The notes under the pieces are model-generated. The model was not told the DNA's origin. It worked only from the letters and a program-made list of their open reading frames with translations, and made no database searches. This document shows, in pieces, positions 17,560-26,533 of a DNA stretch of 64,000 nucleotides (the stretch's first letter is position 1; each line of letters starts with the position of its first letter). A program made the translations under genes and the position numbers. Source of the DNA: an alpha proteobacterium SCGC AAA288-N07 (GTDB lineage: Bacteria; Pseudomonadota; Alphaproteobacteria; Pelagibacterales; Pelagibacteraceae); contig AZYB01000002.1 of NCBI GenBank assembly GCA_000513055.1, forward strand, positions 1-64,000, in the 5' to 3' direction.

Positions 17560-19007
17560 TGAAAAATCTTTATTCGATTTTTTTAAATAACCTAAAAAAA
17601 AATAATTATATATATCAAAATGGAAAATCTTTTACTTTTAAGGAAATTAACAATTATGTGATCATAATTTCTAGATTTATTCATGCTCATAAAAAAATTA
17701 ATAAAATCTTAGTAATAAGTGAAAATCAGATAGATAATATTGCTGTAATGCTAGCTGCAGCAAAACTAAATAAAACAATTATTCCTTTAAACATTGGCCT
17801 GCATATAGATCAGATCATAAAAATTAGAAAAATTATAAAACCAGATATAGCAATACTATCAAAAAATTTTTTACATTATAAAAAATATTTTTTTAAAAAG
17901 GTTATTTTTTTTGAAAATATTTTAAATATCAAGGAAAAAAATTTATTTTCTCCCACGGTAAATAGTTCCAAAAATAAAAAATTTATTATAACATTTTCTT
18001 CTGGTACCACTAGCCAACCTAAACCAATAATATTTTCCCAGAATACAAAATATTATAGATTTCAACATATTAAAAAAACATTTGATGTAAAAAATAAAGA
18101 TGTAATTTTAAATTTCTCAACTCTTGATCATTCTCTGGGGCAGAGGATTTTTCTGTTAGCACTTTTAAATGGAAATTCATTAATTTTTCAAAAAAAATTA
18201 AATATTTATCATCTAAAAAAATTAATAAAAAAATTTAATATATCATTCTCAATACTACCATCTAATTATCTCAAAATTCTCAAAAAGTATATTTTATCCA
18301 ATAAAATAAAAATAAAAAAAGTTGTTTCTGCGGCATCAGGCATTTCGCTGGATGAAAAATTAAGTTTTTTTAATTCTAAAATTAAATTTTATGAAATGTA
18401 TGGCGCATCTGAAATTGGAACGATTACTAGTCTTTCAAAATCTGATGGTATAAAAAAATTTAAATCAGTAGGAAAAGTTTTAAATGGGGCTAAAATTAAA
18501 ATTTTAGATGATAACAGAAAAACACTTAATCACTATAAGGTTGGTGAAATTAGCTGCAAAACAAATTTAAAATTTGAAAATTATTTTAATAATAAAAAAC
18601 TAACTAGCAGATCTTTTTACAAAGGCTATTTTCTAACAGGTGATCTTGGATATCTTGATAACAAAAAGTATTTATATTTCGTATCAAGAAAAAGAGATTT
18701 AATTATTACAAGTGGATTAAACATATATCCAAGTGATATTGAAAATAAAATAAGCAAACTAAAAAATATTAAGGAAGTTGCAGTAATTGGCCTAGAAGAT
18801 GAATATTATGGAGAGGTAGTGTCCGCTGTTTGTGTATTAAAAAAAAAAAGCAACAACTATGAAACGAAAATAAGAGGTTTTTTATTAAAAAGCTTAGCTA
18901 CTTTTCAACAACCCGTGAATTATTTTTTTGTAGAAAAATTACCAAAAAATTCACTTGGAAAAGTTTTAAAATATAAATTAAGAAAAAAATTTCACAAAAA
19001 AATTTAA
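17559..19007 (+). CDS. AMP-forming acyl/aminoacyl ligase (ANL superfamily), probable ACP-loading enzyme
   Basis: This 482-residue adenylate-forming enzyme has the P-loop 'FSSGTTSQPKP' near residues 146-156. The A5 motif is 'YEMYGASEIGTITSL' near 280-294, the A7 aspartate is 'LTGDLGYLD' near 365, and A8 is 'RKRDLIITSGLNIYPSDIE'. The C-terminal catalytic lysine is likely in 'LPKNSLGKVLKYKLR' near residue 470. Such enzymes adenylate a carboxylic acid and pass it to coenzyme A or to a carrier-protein thiol. The one-base overlaps with the ACP gene before it and the PseG/PseH-like gene after it argue for ACP as acceptor. The acid substrate cannot be deduced. Confidence 0.85.
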   Translation: MKNLYSIFLNNLKKNNYIYQNGKSFTFKEINNYVIIISRFIHAHKKINKILVISENQIDNIAVMLAAAKLNKTIIPLNIGLHIDQIIKIRKIIKPDIAILSKNFLHYKKYFFKKVIFFENILNIKEKNLFSPTVNSSKNKKFIITFSSGTTSQPKPIIFSQNTKYYRFQHIKKTFDVKNKDVILNFSTLDHSLGQRIFLLALLNGNSLIFQKKLNIYHLKKLIKKFNISFSILPSNYLKILKKYILSNKIKIKKVVSAASGISLDEKLSFFNSKIKFYEMYGASEIGTITSLSKSDGIKKFKSVGKVLNGAKIKILDDNRKTLNHYKVGEISCKTNLKFENYFNNKKLTSRSFYKGYFLTGDLGYLDNKKYLYFVSRKRDLIITSGLNIYPSDIENKISKLKNIKEVAVIGLEDEYYGEVVSAVCVLKKKSNNYETKIRGFLLKSLATFQQPVNYFFVEKLPKNSLGKVLKYKLRKKFHKKI

Positions 19008-20557
19008 TGAAAAAAATATTAATAAGAACAAATTTTGATGAGAAAATAGGTCTAGGTCATATAATGAGAATGTTTTATTTTGCAAGTTATTTAAAAAAAA
19101 AAAAATTTATAATTTATTTAGCATTAGATAGAAATATAAATAAATTTTCAAATTTTTTACGTTTGAAATTTTCTTTCTGTAATATTATTTATATTTACGA
19201 CAAGACTAAATTTAATAATCAATTAGAAGATGCAAATAAGATAAAAAAAATTGTAAATGGATTTAATATTACTCATATAATTATTGATGATTACAGAATT
19301 AACAAAACATGGGAAAAATTTTTTTTTAAAAAACAAAAAATTATAGTTTTTTCAGATTTAGATAACAAAAAACACCTATGCGATTTTATAATCGATTCAA
19401 GATGGCTAGGTAAATTTACCCACAGTAGATATAAGGGAAATCTACCAAAAGTTACAAAAAAACTTTTAGGACCTAAATATGCAATTATTAATCATAACCT
19501 AAAAAAAACTATAAAAAATAAAAAATTTATTATTACTTTCTATCTAGGTGGTGGAGGAAATTTTAATATGATCAAAAATACTATTATAAGTTTATCTAAA
19601 TTAATTAATGAAAAAAAATATAAAAATATTTCAATATATTTAATTGTTGGACCAACAATAGTTAATTTTAAAAAAAAAAACCTAAAAAAAAAACATATAA
19701 GAGTTATTAAAAATAGTTATGATATTTCAAAAATATTACAAAAAACAAGTTTTTTTGTAGGAGTTTCAAGTTCAATAATTTATGAACTGAACTATTTAGG
19801 TATACCATCATTAATTTTTCCAACAACCTCCAACCAAATAAATAAAGATAATGACCTAGAAGATATGGGTTTTTATTTTAATATGGAAAAATCAAATTTA
19901 ATATACTCTAAAAAAATTAGTCAGTTTATATTACAAATATATCATAAATATATAAGAATAAAAAAATTAACTAAAAAAAGAAAAATCGAAGTTGACAATA
20001 AAGGTGTAGAAAGAATTTATAGTATAATTTTTAAAAATAAAAAAATATTTAAAAAAATCATTTTCAAAGATCCAAATTATAATAGTATTTCAATTGTAAG
20101 AGATAATTTAGTAAATTATTATTTAAATTGCAGAAATCTAAAAAGCAATAGGGATAATAGTGTGAATAGAAAATTAATTAAAAAAATAGATCATTATTTA
20201 TGGTGGTTTCTTAATAACTTTAAACACTACTATTTTGCAAAAAATAATAAGATAATTATTTTTTTAAGTCATAAACTCATAAAAAGGGAAAACTATTTCA
20301 TTGGTAGCTGGTTTAAAACTTTTGAAAAAGTTAGTATTTTAGATATTTTAAAAGTACTTAATTGGCAGCTTAAAAATATGAAAAAAAAATATAGATGGTT
20401 AGCGGTAATAAAAAAATCGAATAAATTAGTTTTTAAAATTAATACTTATTTAAAATTTAAAAAAATAAATCCTATTTATGATTCTAAGAGCATTAATTTT
20501 TTGGTAAACCATTATAAAATAAAAAATAAAAGTAATTATTATTTTTTAGAAAAATAA
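19007..20557 (+). CDS. pseG: PseG-like UDP-sugar hydrolase fused to a PseH-like GNAT domain
   Basis: This is a 516-residue two-domain protein. Residues 1 to about 345 match PseG, the UDP-2,4-diacetamido-trideoxy-altrose hydrolase of the GT-B fold. 'EKIGLGHIMRM' contains the catalytic histidine (H18), and 'HIIIDDYRIN', 'LGGGGNFNM' and 'GVSSSIIYELNYLGIPSLIFP' follow. Residues about 360-500 resemble PseH, the GNAT N-acetyltransferase, with 'LNCRNLKSNRDNSVN' (compare 'RN...VR..s') and 'IDHYLWWFLN'. A fusion would link N4-acylation to removal of UDP. It is the last gene of the block and converges on xthA with 20 bases between stops. Codon use is extremely A-rich (AAA, AAT, ATA). The PseG call is firm; the GNAT call is moderate. 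Confidence 0.78.
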   Translation: MKKILIRTNFDEKIGLGHIMRMFYFASYLKKKKFIIYLALDRNINKFSNFLRLKFSFCNIIYIYDKTKFNNQLEDANKIKKIVNGFNITHIIIDDYRINKTWEKFFFKKQKIIVFSDLDNKKHLCDFIIDSRWLGKFTHSRYKGNLPKVTKKLLGPKYAIINHNLKKTIKNKKFIITFYLGGGGNFNMIKNTIISLSKLINEKKYKNISIYLIVGPTIVNFKKKNLKKKHIRVIKNSYDISKILQKTSFFVGVSSSIIYELNYLGIPSLIFPTTSNQINKDNDLEDMGFYFNMEKSNLIYSKKISQFILQIYHKYIRIKKLTKKRKIEVDNKGVERIYSIIFKNKKIFKKIIFKDPNYNSISIVRDNLVNYYLNCRNLKSNRDNSVNRKLIKKIDHYLWWFLNNFKHYYFAKNNKIIIFLSHKLIKRENYFIGSWFKTFEKVSILDILKVLNWQLKNMKKKYRWLAVIKKSNKLVFKINTYLKFKKINPIYDSKSINFLVNHYKIKNKSNYYFLEK

Positions 20558-20577
20558 ATTTTTAAGAAGAAAATAAA

Positions 20578-21354
20578 TTAATTAATTTTACATTCAATAG
20601 GAGTGTGATCTGAAGGTTTAATTTTAGATCTGGGTTGTTTATTTATATTTACAAATTTAATATTATTTAAGAGATTATTTGATACTAAAAAATGATCAAT
20701 CCTCATTCCGTAATTATTTTGCCAAGATCTAGCCTGGTAATCCCAAAAAGTATATTCTTTTTTATCATTATTGAAGTATCTATAAATATCATGAAAGCCT
20801 AGGTTAATTAATTCTCTAAATTTTTTTCTAATTTCTAATTTAAATAAAGCATCATCTTCATATTTTTTGTAATCGTACACATCAATTTTATCTGGGATAA
20901 TGTTGAAGTCTCCTCCAATAATAATATTACCATAATCTACTATAGTTTTCTTTATGCGCTTTATTAATAAATCTAGCCATTCTTTTTTGTAACTATATTT
21001 TTCCGTTTCAACTGGATTGCCATTAGGCACATATATATTTATTAGCTTGATTGTTTTTGTATTTATTTTTGTATCACCCTTTATTATTCTTGCTTGATCT
21101 GGTTTGTTGCTCAGGAAATCAAAGTCAATATTTTCAATTTTTTTTTTTGATAAAAAAGCTACACCATTATAGCTTTTTTGGCCCAGAACATATGATTTGT
21201 AACCAACCTTTTCGAATTCATTAAATGGAAAGTTTTTTTCTTCAGTTTTTATTTCTTGCATCATCAGTATATCCGGTTTTGATGATTTCAAATAAATTAA
21301 AATATTTTCTATTCTCGCTCTTACTGAGTTAACATTCCACGATGACAATACCAT
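20578..21354 (-). CDS. xthA: Exodeoxyribonuclease III
   Basis: This 258-residue AP endonuclease/3'-5' exonuclease of the EEP fold acts in base-excision repair. The ATG at 21354 (MVLSSWNVNSVRARI) fits the family start and overlaps the erpA stop by one base; an upstream in-frame start would add ten unrelated residues. Motifs are 'LMMQEIKTE' (metal-binding Glu), 'IYVPNG', 'GGDFNIIPDKID' (Asp/Asn), 'FWDYQARSW' and the C-terminal 'RIDHFLVS' and 'PSDHTPIECKI' with the catalytic Asp-His. It forms a two-gene minus-strand unit with erpA. Confidence 0.93.
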   Translation of the reverse strand: MVLSSWNVNSVRARIENILIYLKSSKPDILMMQEIKTEEKNFPFNEFEKVGYKSYVLGQKSYNGVAFLSKKKIENIDFDFLSNKPDQARIIKGDTKINTKTIKLINIYVPNGNPVETEKYSYKKEWLDLLIKRIKKTIVDYGNIIIGGDFNIIPDKIDVYDYKKYEDDALFKLEIRKKFRELINLGFHDIYRYFNNDKKEYTFWDYQARSWQNNYGMRIDHFLVSNNLLNNIKFVNINKQPRSKIKPSDHTPIECKIN

Positions 21355-21671
21355 TAAATAGAAAATGATATTCCACAACCGCAAGATGATTTGATTTTAG
21401 GATTAGATATTTTAAAAGAAGTTCCCATTAGCTCAGAAACATAATCTACTTCTGAACCTCTTAAAAGTTCTAACGAACTCTTATCAATGAGAATATTATT
21501 TATTTTTTTGTCTTCTTGATCAATATTTTTATCAAAAGAAAAATCATATTTGAAACCAGAACAACCTCCGCCTAATACAGATAATCTAAAGAAGGTACCA
21601 GGTTCTTTTTTAGACACGAGCCAATCAACTTGTTTTATTGCTTTTTCGGTAAATTTTATTTCATTAATCAT
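21354..21671 (-). CDS. erpA: Iron-sulfur cluster insertion protein (ErpA/IscA type)
   Basis: This 105-residue A-type carrier hands Fe-S clusters to apo-enzymes. The three conserved cysteines are present: C37 in 'GGGCSGFKYDF' and C97 and C99 in 'SSCGCGISF'. The gene lies back to back with dgt over 41 bases and is the first of the erpA-xthA unit, an order common in alphaproteobacteria. The choice between ErpA and IscA rests on that context and on the absence of isc genes nearby. Confidence 0.88.
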   Translation of the reverse strand: MINEIKFTEKAIKQVDWLVSKKEPGTFFRLSVLGGGCSGFKYDFSFDKNIDQEDKKINNILIDKSSLELLRGSEVDYVSELMGTSFKISNPKIKSSCGCGISFSI

Positions 21672-21692
21672 TATTTTACTTACATAACATAA

Positions 21693-21698
21693 TATAAT
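21693..21698 (+). promoter_or_regulatory. Possible -10 element for dgt
   Basis: An exact TATAAT lies 15 bases before the dgt start codon in the 41-base divergent gap with erpA. No good -35 element is seen at the right distance. In such AT-rich DNA this is only a candidate. Confidence 0.25.
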
Positions 21699-21712
21699 AT
21701 TTAGTTAAAATA

Positions 21713-22846
21713 ATGCAAAGGTATAAAAAAAAATATCTAAATTTAAAAATTTCGATAAGTAAAGGTAGATTATATAAAGAAAAAGAAAGTGATCTTAGAA
21801 CGCCCTTCCAAAGAGACAGAGATAGAATCGTTCATAGTGCATCATTTAGACGCTTAAAACACAAAACGCAGGTTTTTGTTAATACAGATGGAGATCATTA
21901 TAGAACTAGACTAACTCACTCAATGGAAGTTTCACAAATATCAAGAACAATAGCTAGAGCTTTAAATTTAAATGAAGATTTATGTGAAACATTAAGTTTA
22001 GCACATGATTTGGGTCACACGCCCTTCGGTCATGCTGGAGCAGAAGTCCTCGATGATTGTATGAAAAATTATGGTGGTTTTGATCACAATATACAAACTT
22101 TAAGAATAGTTAATGTTTTAGAAGAAAAATATTATAATTTTAAAGGATTAAACCTAACTATTGAATCATTAGAAGGATTAATAAAACATAATGGCCCGTT
22201 GCATGATACTGATAGATTTAATAAAATTTTGGGATTAAATACTTTTAAAAAAAAAATAAATTTTAAAAGATTTCCATTTTTAGAATCACAAGTTTCTTCT
22301 ATTTCAGATGATATAGCTTACAATAATCACGATATAGAAGATGGGATAGCAGCAAACTTATTCACTATTAAGGAAATTACAGAAATACCCTTTTTTAAAA
22401 AAATATATAAAAAACATAGTAAAAATGTAAAAAAATTTAGTAATAAAATAATTATTTCGCAAGTAATTAGAGAATCAATCAATCAAATGGTTGTAGATAT
22501 TGTAGAAAATACTAAAAAAAATATTAATAAATATAAAATAAAATCTTTAAATAATATATATATTTGTAACAAACCTATTGTTTGTTTTTCAAGTAAAATG
22601 AAAGAAATAGATAGCCAAATCAAATTTTTTTTGAGTCATAATATGTATAATAATAAATACATTTTAAAAAAGACAAATGAAGGAAAAAAAATAATAAAAA
22701 ATTTGTTTAATAGCTTAAAAAAAAATCCAAAAAAATATATTAGAAATGATTTATTCAAAACTGGTATAAAAGAAAGAGTAATTGCAGATTTTATTGCGGG
22801 AATGACCGACAGATTTGCCATTAATTTAAATAGAAATTTTGAATGA
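21713..22846 (+). CDS. dgt: Deoxyguanosinetriphosphate triphosphohydrolase-like protein
   Basis: This is a 377-residue HD-superfamily dNTPase that splits a dNTP into a deoxynucleoside and triphosphate. N-terminal 'RTPFQRDRDRIVHSASFRRLKHKTQVF' and 'GDHYRTRLTHSMEVSQISRTIAR' supply substrate and first metal residues. The HD motif is 'LAHDLGHTPFGHAGAEVL' near residues 100-117, and 'SISDDIAYNNHDIEDGI' is the later metal region. It overlaps argS by four bases, the usual dgt-argS order in alphaproteobacteria. Confidence 0.92.
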   Translation: MQRYKKKYLNLKISISKGRLYKEKESDLRTPFQRDRDRIVHSASFRRLKHKTQVFVNTDGDHYRTRLTHSMEVSQISRTIARALNLNEDLCETLSLAHDLGHTPFGHAGAEVLDDCMKNYGGFDHNIQTLRIVNVLEEKYYNFKGLNLTIESLEGLIKHNGPLHDTDRFNKILGLNTFKKKINFKRFPFLESQVSSISDDIAYNNHDIEDGIAANLFTIKEITEIPFFKKIYKKHSKNVKKFSNKIIISQVIRESINQMVVDIVENTKKNINKYKIKSLNNIYICNKPIVCFSSKMKEIDSQIKFFLSHNMYNNKYILKKTNEGKKIIKNLFNSLKKNPKKYIRNDLFKTGIKERVIADFIAGMTDRFAINLNRNFE

Positions 22847-24574
22847 ATATATTTTCAATTTATTTAGAAAAAATTAAGAAATTACTAATTGATCTAGAAA
22901 AACTACAAAAAATAAAACTTTCTAATAATTTCAATAGTTTAACTATTGAATTAACCCCAAAAGAATTACAAGGCGACATTTCATGCAATGCTGCTTTATT
23001 GTTATCTAAAATAAACAATAAAAAGCCGAAAGATATTGCAACATTACTTAAAGTAAATATGATTGAAAAATTTCCTGAGTTCAAAAATATATTTATTGCT
23101 GAACCTGGTTTTTTAAATATTGAATTTACTGATAATTTTTGGCAGAATTTTTTAACTAAATTGTTAAATCTAAAAGAAAATTATGGATCAAGTTTTTCTG
23201 AAAAAAAAAAATACAACGTTGAATTTGTTTCCGCTAATCCCACAGGACCATTGCATGCTGGACATTGTAGAGGAGCAATATTAGGCGATGTAATAGTAAA
23301 TTTACTAGTTTTTAACGGCAATGAAGTTATTAAAGAATACTATGTTAATGATCAGGGAAACCAGATAAAAAATTTTACTTTATCTGTTTATTTTAGAATA
23401 ATTGAAATTTTGCATAATAAAAAGTTTCCAGAAAATAAAAATGAATTATATCCAGGTAAGTATATTGTGGATATTGCAAAAAAAATTATTGATAAAAAAT
23501 TGATTAATGAATTCAATAATTTTGAAAAAATTTATAAACAACTAAAAGAATTTTCTATAAAAGAATCTATAAAATTAATTACAATGAACTTGAATTTGCT
23601 AGGAATACACCACAACCATTTTGTTTTTGAAAGTCAGCTATATAAAAATGGCGAAATAGAAAGTACTGTTGAAAAATTAAAAAAAAAAAACCTTGTTTAT
23701 TATGGAAAGATTGAAGCACCAAAGTCTGAAGAAAAAAATAATTGGGAAGAACGAAAGCAACTTCTATTTAAATCATCTTTATATGGTGATGATAAAGACC
23801 GCCCATTGCAAAAAAAATGATTTGTCATGGACATATTTTGCTGGAGACTTAGCCTATCATAATAATAAAATTAAGAGAAATTTTGATATATTAATAAATG
23901 TTTTGGGTGCTGACCACACGGGTTATATTAAAAGAATAAATGCTGGAGTAGAAGCGCTCTCAAACAAAAAAGTAAAATTAAGCTGCAAAGTTAGCCAACT
24001 GGTTAAGCTGTTAAAAGATGGAAAACCTTTTAAAATGTCGAAAAGAAAAGGCGACTACATAACAGTCGAAGATCTTATTCATGAAGTAGGAAAAGATCCT
24101 GTTAGATTTATTATGTTAAGTAGAAGTAATGAAGTTGAATTAGATTTTGATTTTAAGAAAGTTACTGAAAAAACAAAAGATAATCCAGTTTATTATGTTC
24201 AATATTGTTATGCAAGAATTTGTTCAGTTTTCAGAAATCTTAAAAAAGACTTAAACGAAAAAATTAACTTTGATAAAGAAGAATTGAAAGTAAATTTTTA
24301 TGAGAGACAAATAATTAAAAAATTATCTGAGTGGCCAAAATGCGTATTTATTTCAACTCAGAAAATGGAACCTCATAGGATTCCTGTTTATTTATATGAG
24401 TTAGCAACTTTGTTTCATTCTTATTGGAACTTGGGAAAAGATAACGTTTCTTTTAGATTTATTAATGATGGTGAACCAGCAAGTTTAACAAAATTAATTA
24501 TTTTAAAATGTATTTCACTTGTGGTCAAATCCGGAATGAATTTGATTGGGGTTAATGCTCCAAATAAAATGTGA
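22843..24574 (+). CDS. argS: Arginine--tRNA ligase, interrupted by an apparent +1 frameshift
   Basis: This class I synthetase gene is intact except for one extra A in an eight-A run at 23810-23817. The first frame (325 residues) has the N-terminal Add-1 domain and the HIGH motif 'PTGPLHAGHCRGA'. It stops right after 'GDDKDRPLQK'. The second frame resumes at once with 'NDLSWTYFAGDLAYH', the Arg-tRNA synthetase continuation, then 'FKMSKRKGDYITVEDL' (KMSKS) and the DALR anticodon domain. With one A fewer the product is 576 residues, the normal length. ArgS is indispensable, so I infer a sequence error or slippage decoding rather than a dead gene. The second frame's own upstream ATG is not a real start. 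Confidence 0.93.
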
Positions 24575-24831
24575 TGCTCAAAGAAATAAAGTATGCAGTT
24601 TATTTATTCACAATATTTTTTTTTATTTTTTTTGTTGTTAATTTTTATTTATCTGAAAATAATATTAAGAGGAACAACAAAGTTATTTATCAATACCAAA
24701 ATGAACTAGATAAAAAATTTAATAATTTACCTATAATTAAAAATGATACAAACGATATTATTGAATACACAGATGAAATTGAGATATTAAAAAACAAGAA
24801 ACAAAGGAAATTTTGGGATTTGATAAAATAA
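24574..24831 (+). CDS. Short one-pass membrane protein in the SPOR-protein position
   Basis: This 85-residue protein has one N-terminal membrane helix (about residues 7-29). A charged, Asn/Lys-rich periplasmic or cytoplasmic tail of about 55 residues follows, with no recognisable domain. The ATG overlaps the argS stop by one base (TGATG), and nagZ starts immediately after its stop. In other alphaproteobacteria the gene between argS and nagZ encodes a SPOR-domain envelope protein. Here only a membrane anchor and a short tail remain and no SPOR fold is seen. I infer a shortened relic or a diverged cell-envelope protein. Confidence 0.6.
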   Translation: MLKEIKYAVYLFTIFFFIFFVVNFYLSENNIKRNNKVIYQYQNELDKKFNNLPIIKNDTNDIIEYTDEIEILKNKKQRKFWDLIK

Positions 24832-25783
24832 ATGAAAAATAGAAAAGCATTTATAACTGGCATTAGCTCAACATATTTGAAAAAAAATGAAATTAATTTT
24901 TTAAAAAAAAATAAACCTTGGGGTGTAATCTTATTTGAAAGAAACATACATAGTTTTGATCAAACAAAGACATTGATAAATCAAATTAAATTTTGTTTTC
25001 GCGATAAAAAGTATCCAATCCTGATTGATGAAGAAGGTGGTAGAGTTACAAGGTTAAAAAAAATTATTGATACAAGTAAATTTTCCTCAAAATTTTTTGG
25101 TGAATTATATATAAAAAGCAGGAAAAATTTTTTTTTTCAATATAAAATTTATATAAACTCCATCTCTCAAATCTTAAATGATCTTGGTATTAATATTAAT
25201 ACTGTACCAGTTTTAGATGTAGCCAGATATAAAACAAATAAAATATTAACTAATCGTGCTTTTTCAAATAAAGTTAATATTGTTTCTAAACTTGGAGATT
25301 ATTGTATCAAGTTGTATTCAAAAAATAGAATTGGTACAGTTATTAAACATATTCCAGGACACGGTCTAGCAACTAAAGATAGTCACTTTAGTACCCCTAT
25401 AGTTAATGAAAAAAAAAAAAAACTTAATAAACACTGATTTTTTAGCATTTAAAAATAAAAAAACTTTTTTTGCAATGACTGCTCATATTATTTATTCTCA
25501 ATATGATCCAATCAATACTGCAACGCATTCCAAGATAATTATAGATAATATAATAAGAAAAAAATTGAAATTTGATCATCTTCTAATGTCCGATGACATA
25601 TCTATGAAAGCTCTGAGGCATGGCCTTAAAGAAAATGTTATTAAATCTCTGAAAGCAGGATGTAATCTGATCTTACATTGCAATGGAAATATCAATGAAA
25701 TGAGATTGATTGCAAATAATGTACCAAAAATAGATGATTTTATTATAAAAAAAACATCACAATTTTATAAATTTCTAATATAA
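24832..25783 (+). CDS. nagZ: Beta-N-acetylhexosaminidase NagZ, interrupted by an apparent +1 frameshift
   Basis: This glycoside hydrolase family 3 enzyme takes N-acetylglucosamine from recycled muropeptides. The first frame holds 'PWGVILFERNI', 'LIDEEGGRVTRL' and the family signature 'VIKHIPGHGLATKDSH'. It then runs into a 14-A tract (25409-25422) and stops after 'LNKH'. The second frame continues from the same tract as 'NLINTDFLAF', then 'FAMTAHIIYSQYD' and the nucleophile region 'LLMSDDISMKAL'. One A fewer gives 316 residues, close to the usual 330-340. The tract is long enough for either sequencing error or natural slippage. Its neighbours scpA and scpB follow as in other alphaproteobacteria. 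Confidence 0.88.
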
Positions 25784-25792
25784 AATTATTGT

Positions 25793-26533
25793 ATGCTTGA
25801 TAATGATTCTAATAATTTTGAAATAAATTTATCTAATTATTCAGGACCTTTAGATGTATTATTAGATTTAGCTAAATCACAAAAAGTTGATTTAGCAACA
25901 ATTTCAATATCAGAATTAGCTGACCAATTTAATGTATTTGTAAATAAAGCAAAAAAACTTAATTTAGATTTAGCTTCTGAATATTTATTGATGGCTACTT
26001 GGTTAACTTACCTAAAATCTAAATTACTATTACCAGAAATCGAAGATGATGATTTCAAAGTTCTAGAAGTAGCGGAAAAACTAAAATTACAATTAAAAAA
26101 ATTAGAATTAATTAGAATTCTTTCAGATCAAATGTTAAAAAGAAAAAGACTGGGAGTAAGTATTTTTGCTAGAGGAACGAAGGGTGGAATTAGATCAATT
26201 CATAATACAAATTATTCAGTTACATTGTATGAAGTATTAAAATCTTACTCTAATCATGTAATGAAAAAAGACTTTATGAGAATTAATATACCTAGATTAC
26301 CTCTGTTTACCACTGAAGAAGGAATAAAAAGAATCAAGGCATTTATTAGTAAACTATCTGAGTGGAAAAATTTAACAGAATTAATTCCAAAAGATTTCGG
26401 AAAACCTGAAGTTTTAAAAAAATCTGGTTTAGCTGGCATCTTTTCAGGATCCCTGGAACTATCAAAAGAGGGTAATATTGAAATAAAACAAAATAGACTC
26501 TTTGATAATATATTTATAAGGCGGAAAGAATGA
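25793..26533 (+). CDS. scpA: Segregation and condensation protein A
   Basis: This 246-residue kleisin subunit of the SMC-ScpAB condensin complex organises chromosomes. The N-terminal kleisin signature 'YSGPLDVLLDLAKSQKVDLATISISELADQF' lies at residues about 17-47, with 'ASEYLLMATWLTYLKSKLLLP' after it. The C-terminal winged-helix region (IPRLPLFTTEEGIKRIKAFI and FSGSLELSKEGNIEI) binds the SMC head. It overlaps scpB by four bases (ATGA). Confidence 0.92.
   Translation: MLDNDSNNFEINLSNYSGPLDVLLDLAKSQKVDLATISISELADQFNVFVNKAKKLNLDLASEYLLMATWLTYLKSKLLLPEIEDDDFKVLEVAEKLKLQLKKLELIRILSDQMLKRKRLGVSIFARGTKGGIRSIHNTNYSVTLYEVLKSYSNHVMKKDFMRINIPRLPLFTTEEGIKRIKAFISKLSEWKNLTELIPKDFGKPEVLKKSGLAGIFSGSLELSKEGNIEIKQNRLFDNIFIRRKE

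Noticed and set aside
23693-24574. Open frame beginning at an ATG inside argS, as a separate gene
   Set aside because: Its first 40 or so codons are an out-of-frame reading of argS. The conserved sequence starts only after the A8 run, so it is the second half of argS.
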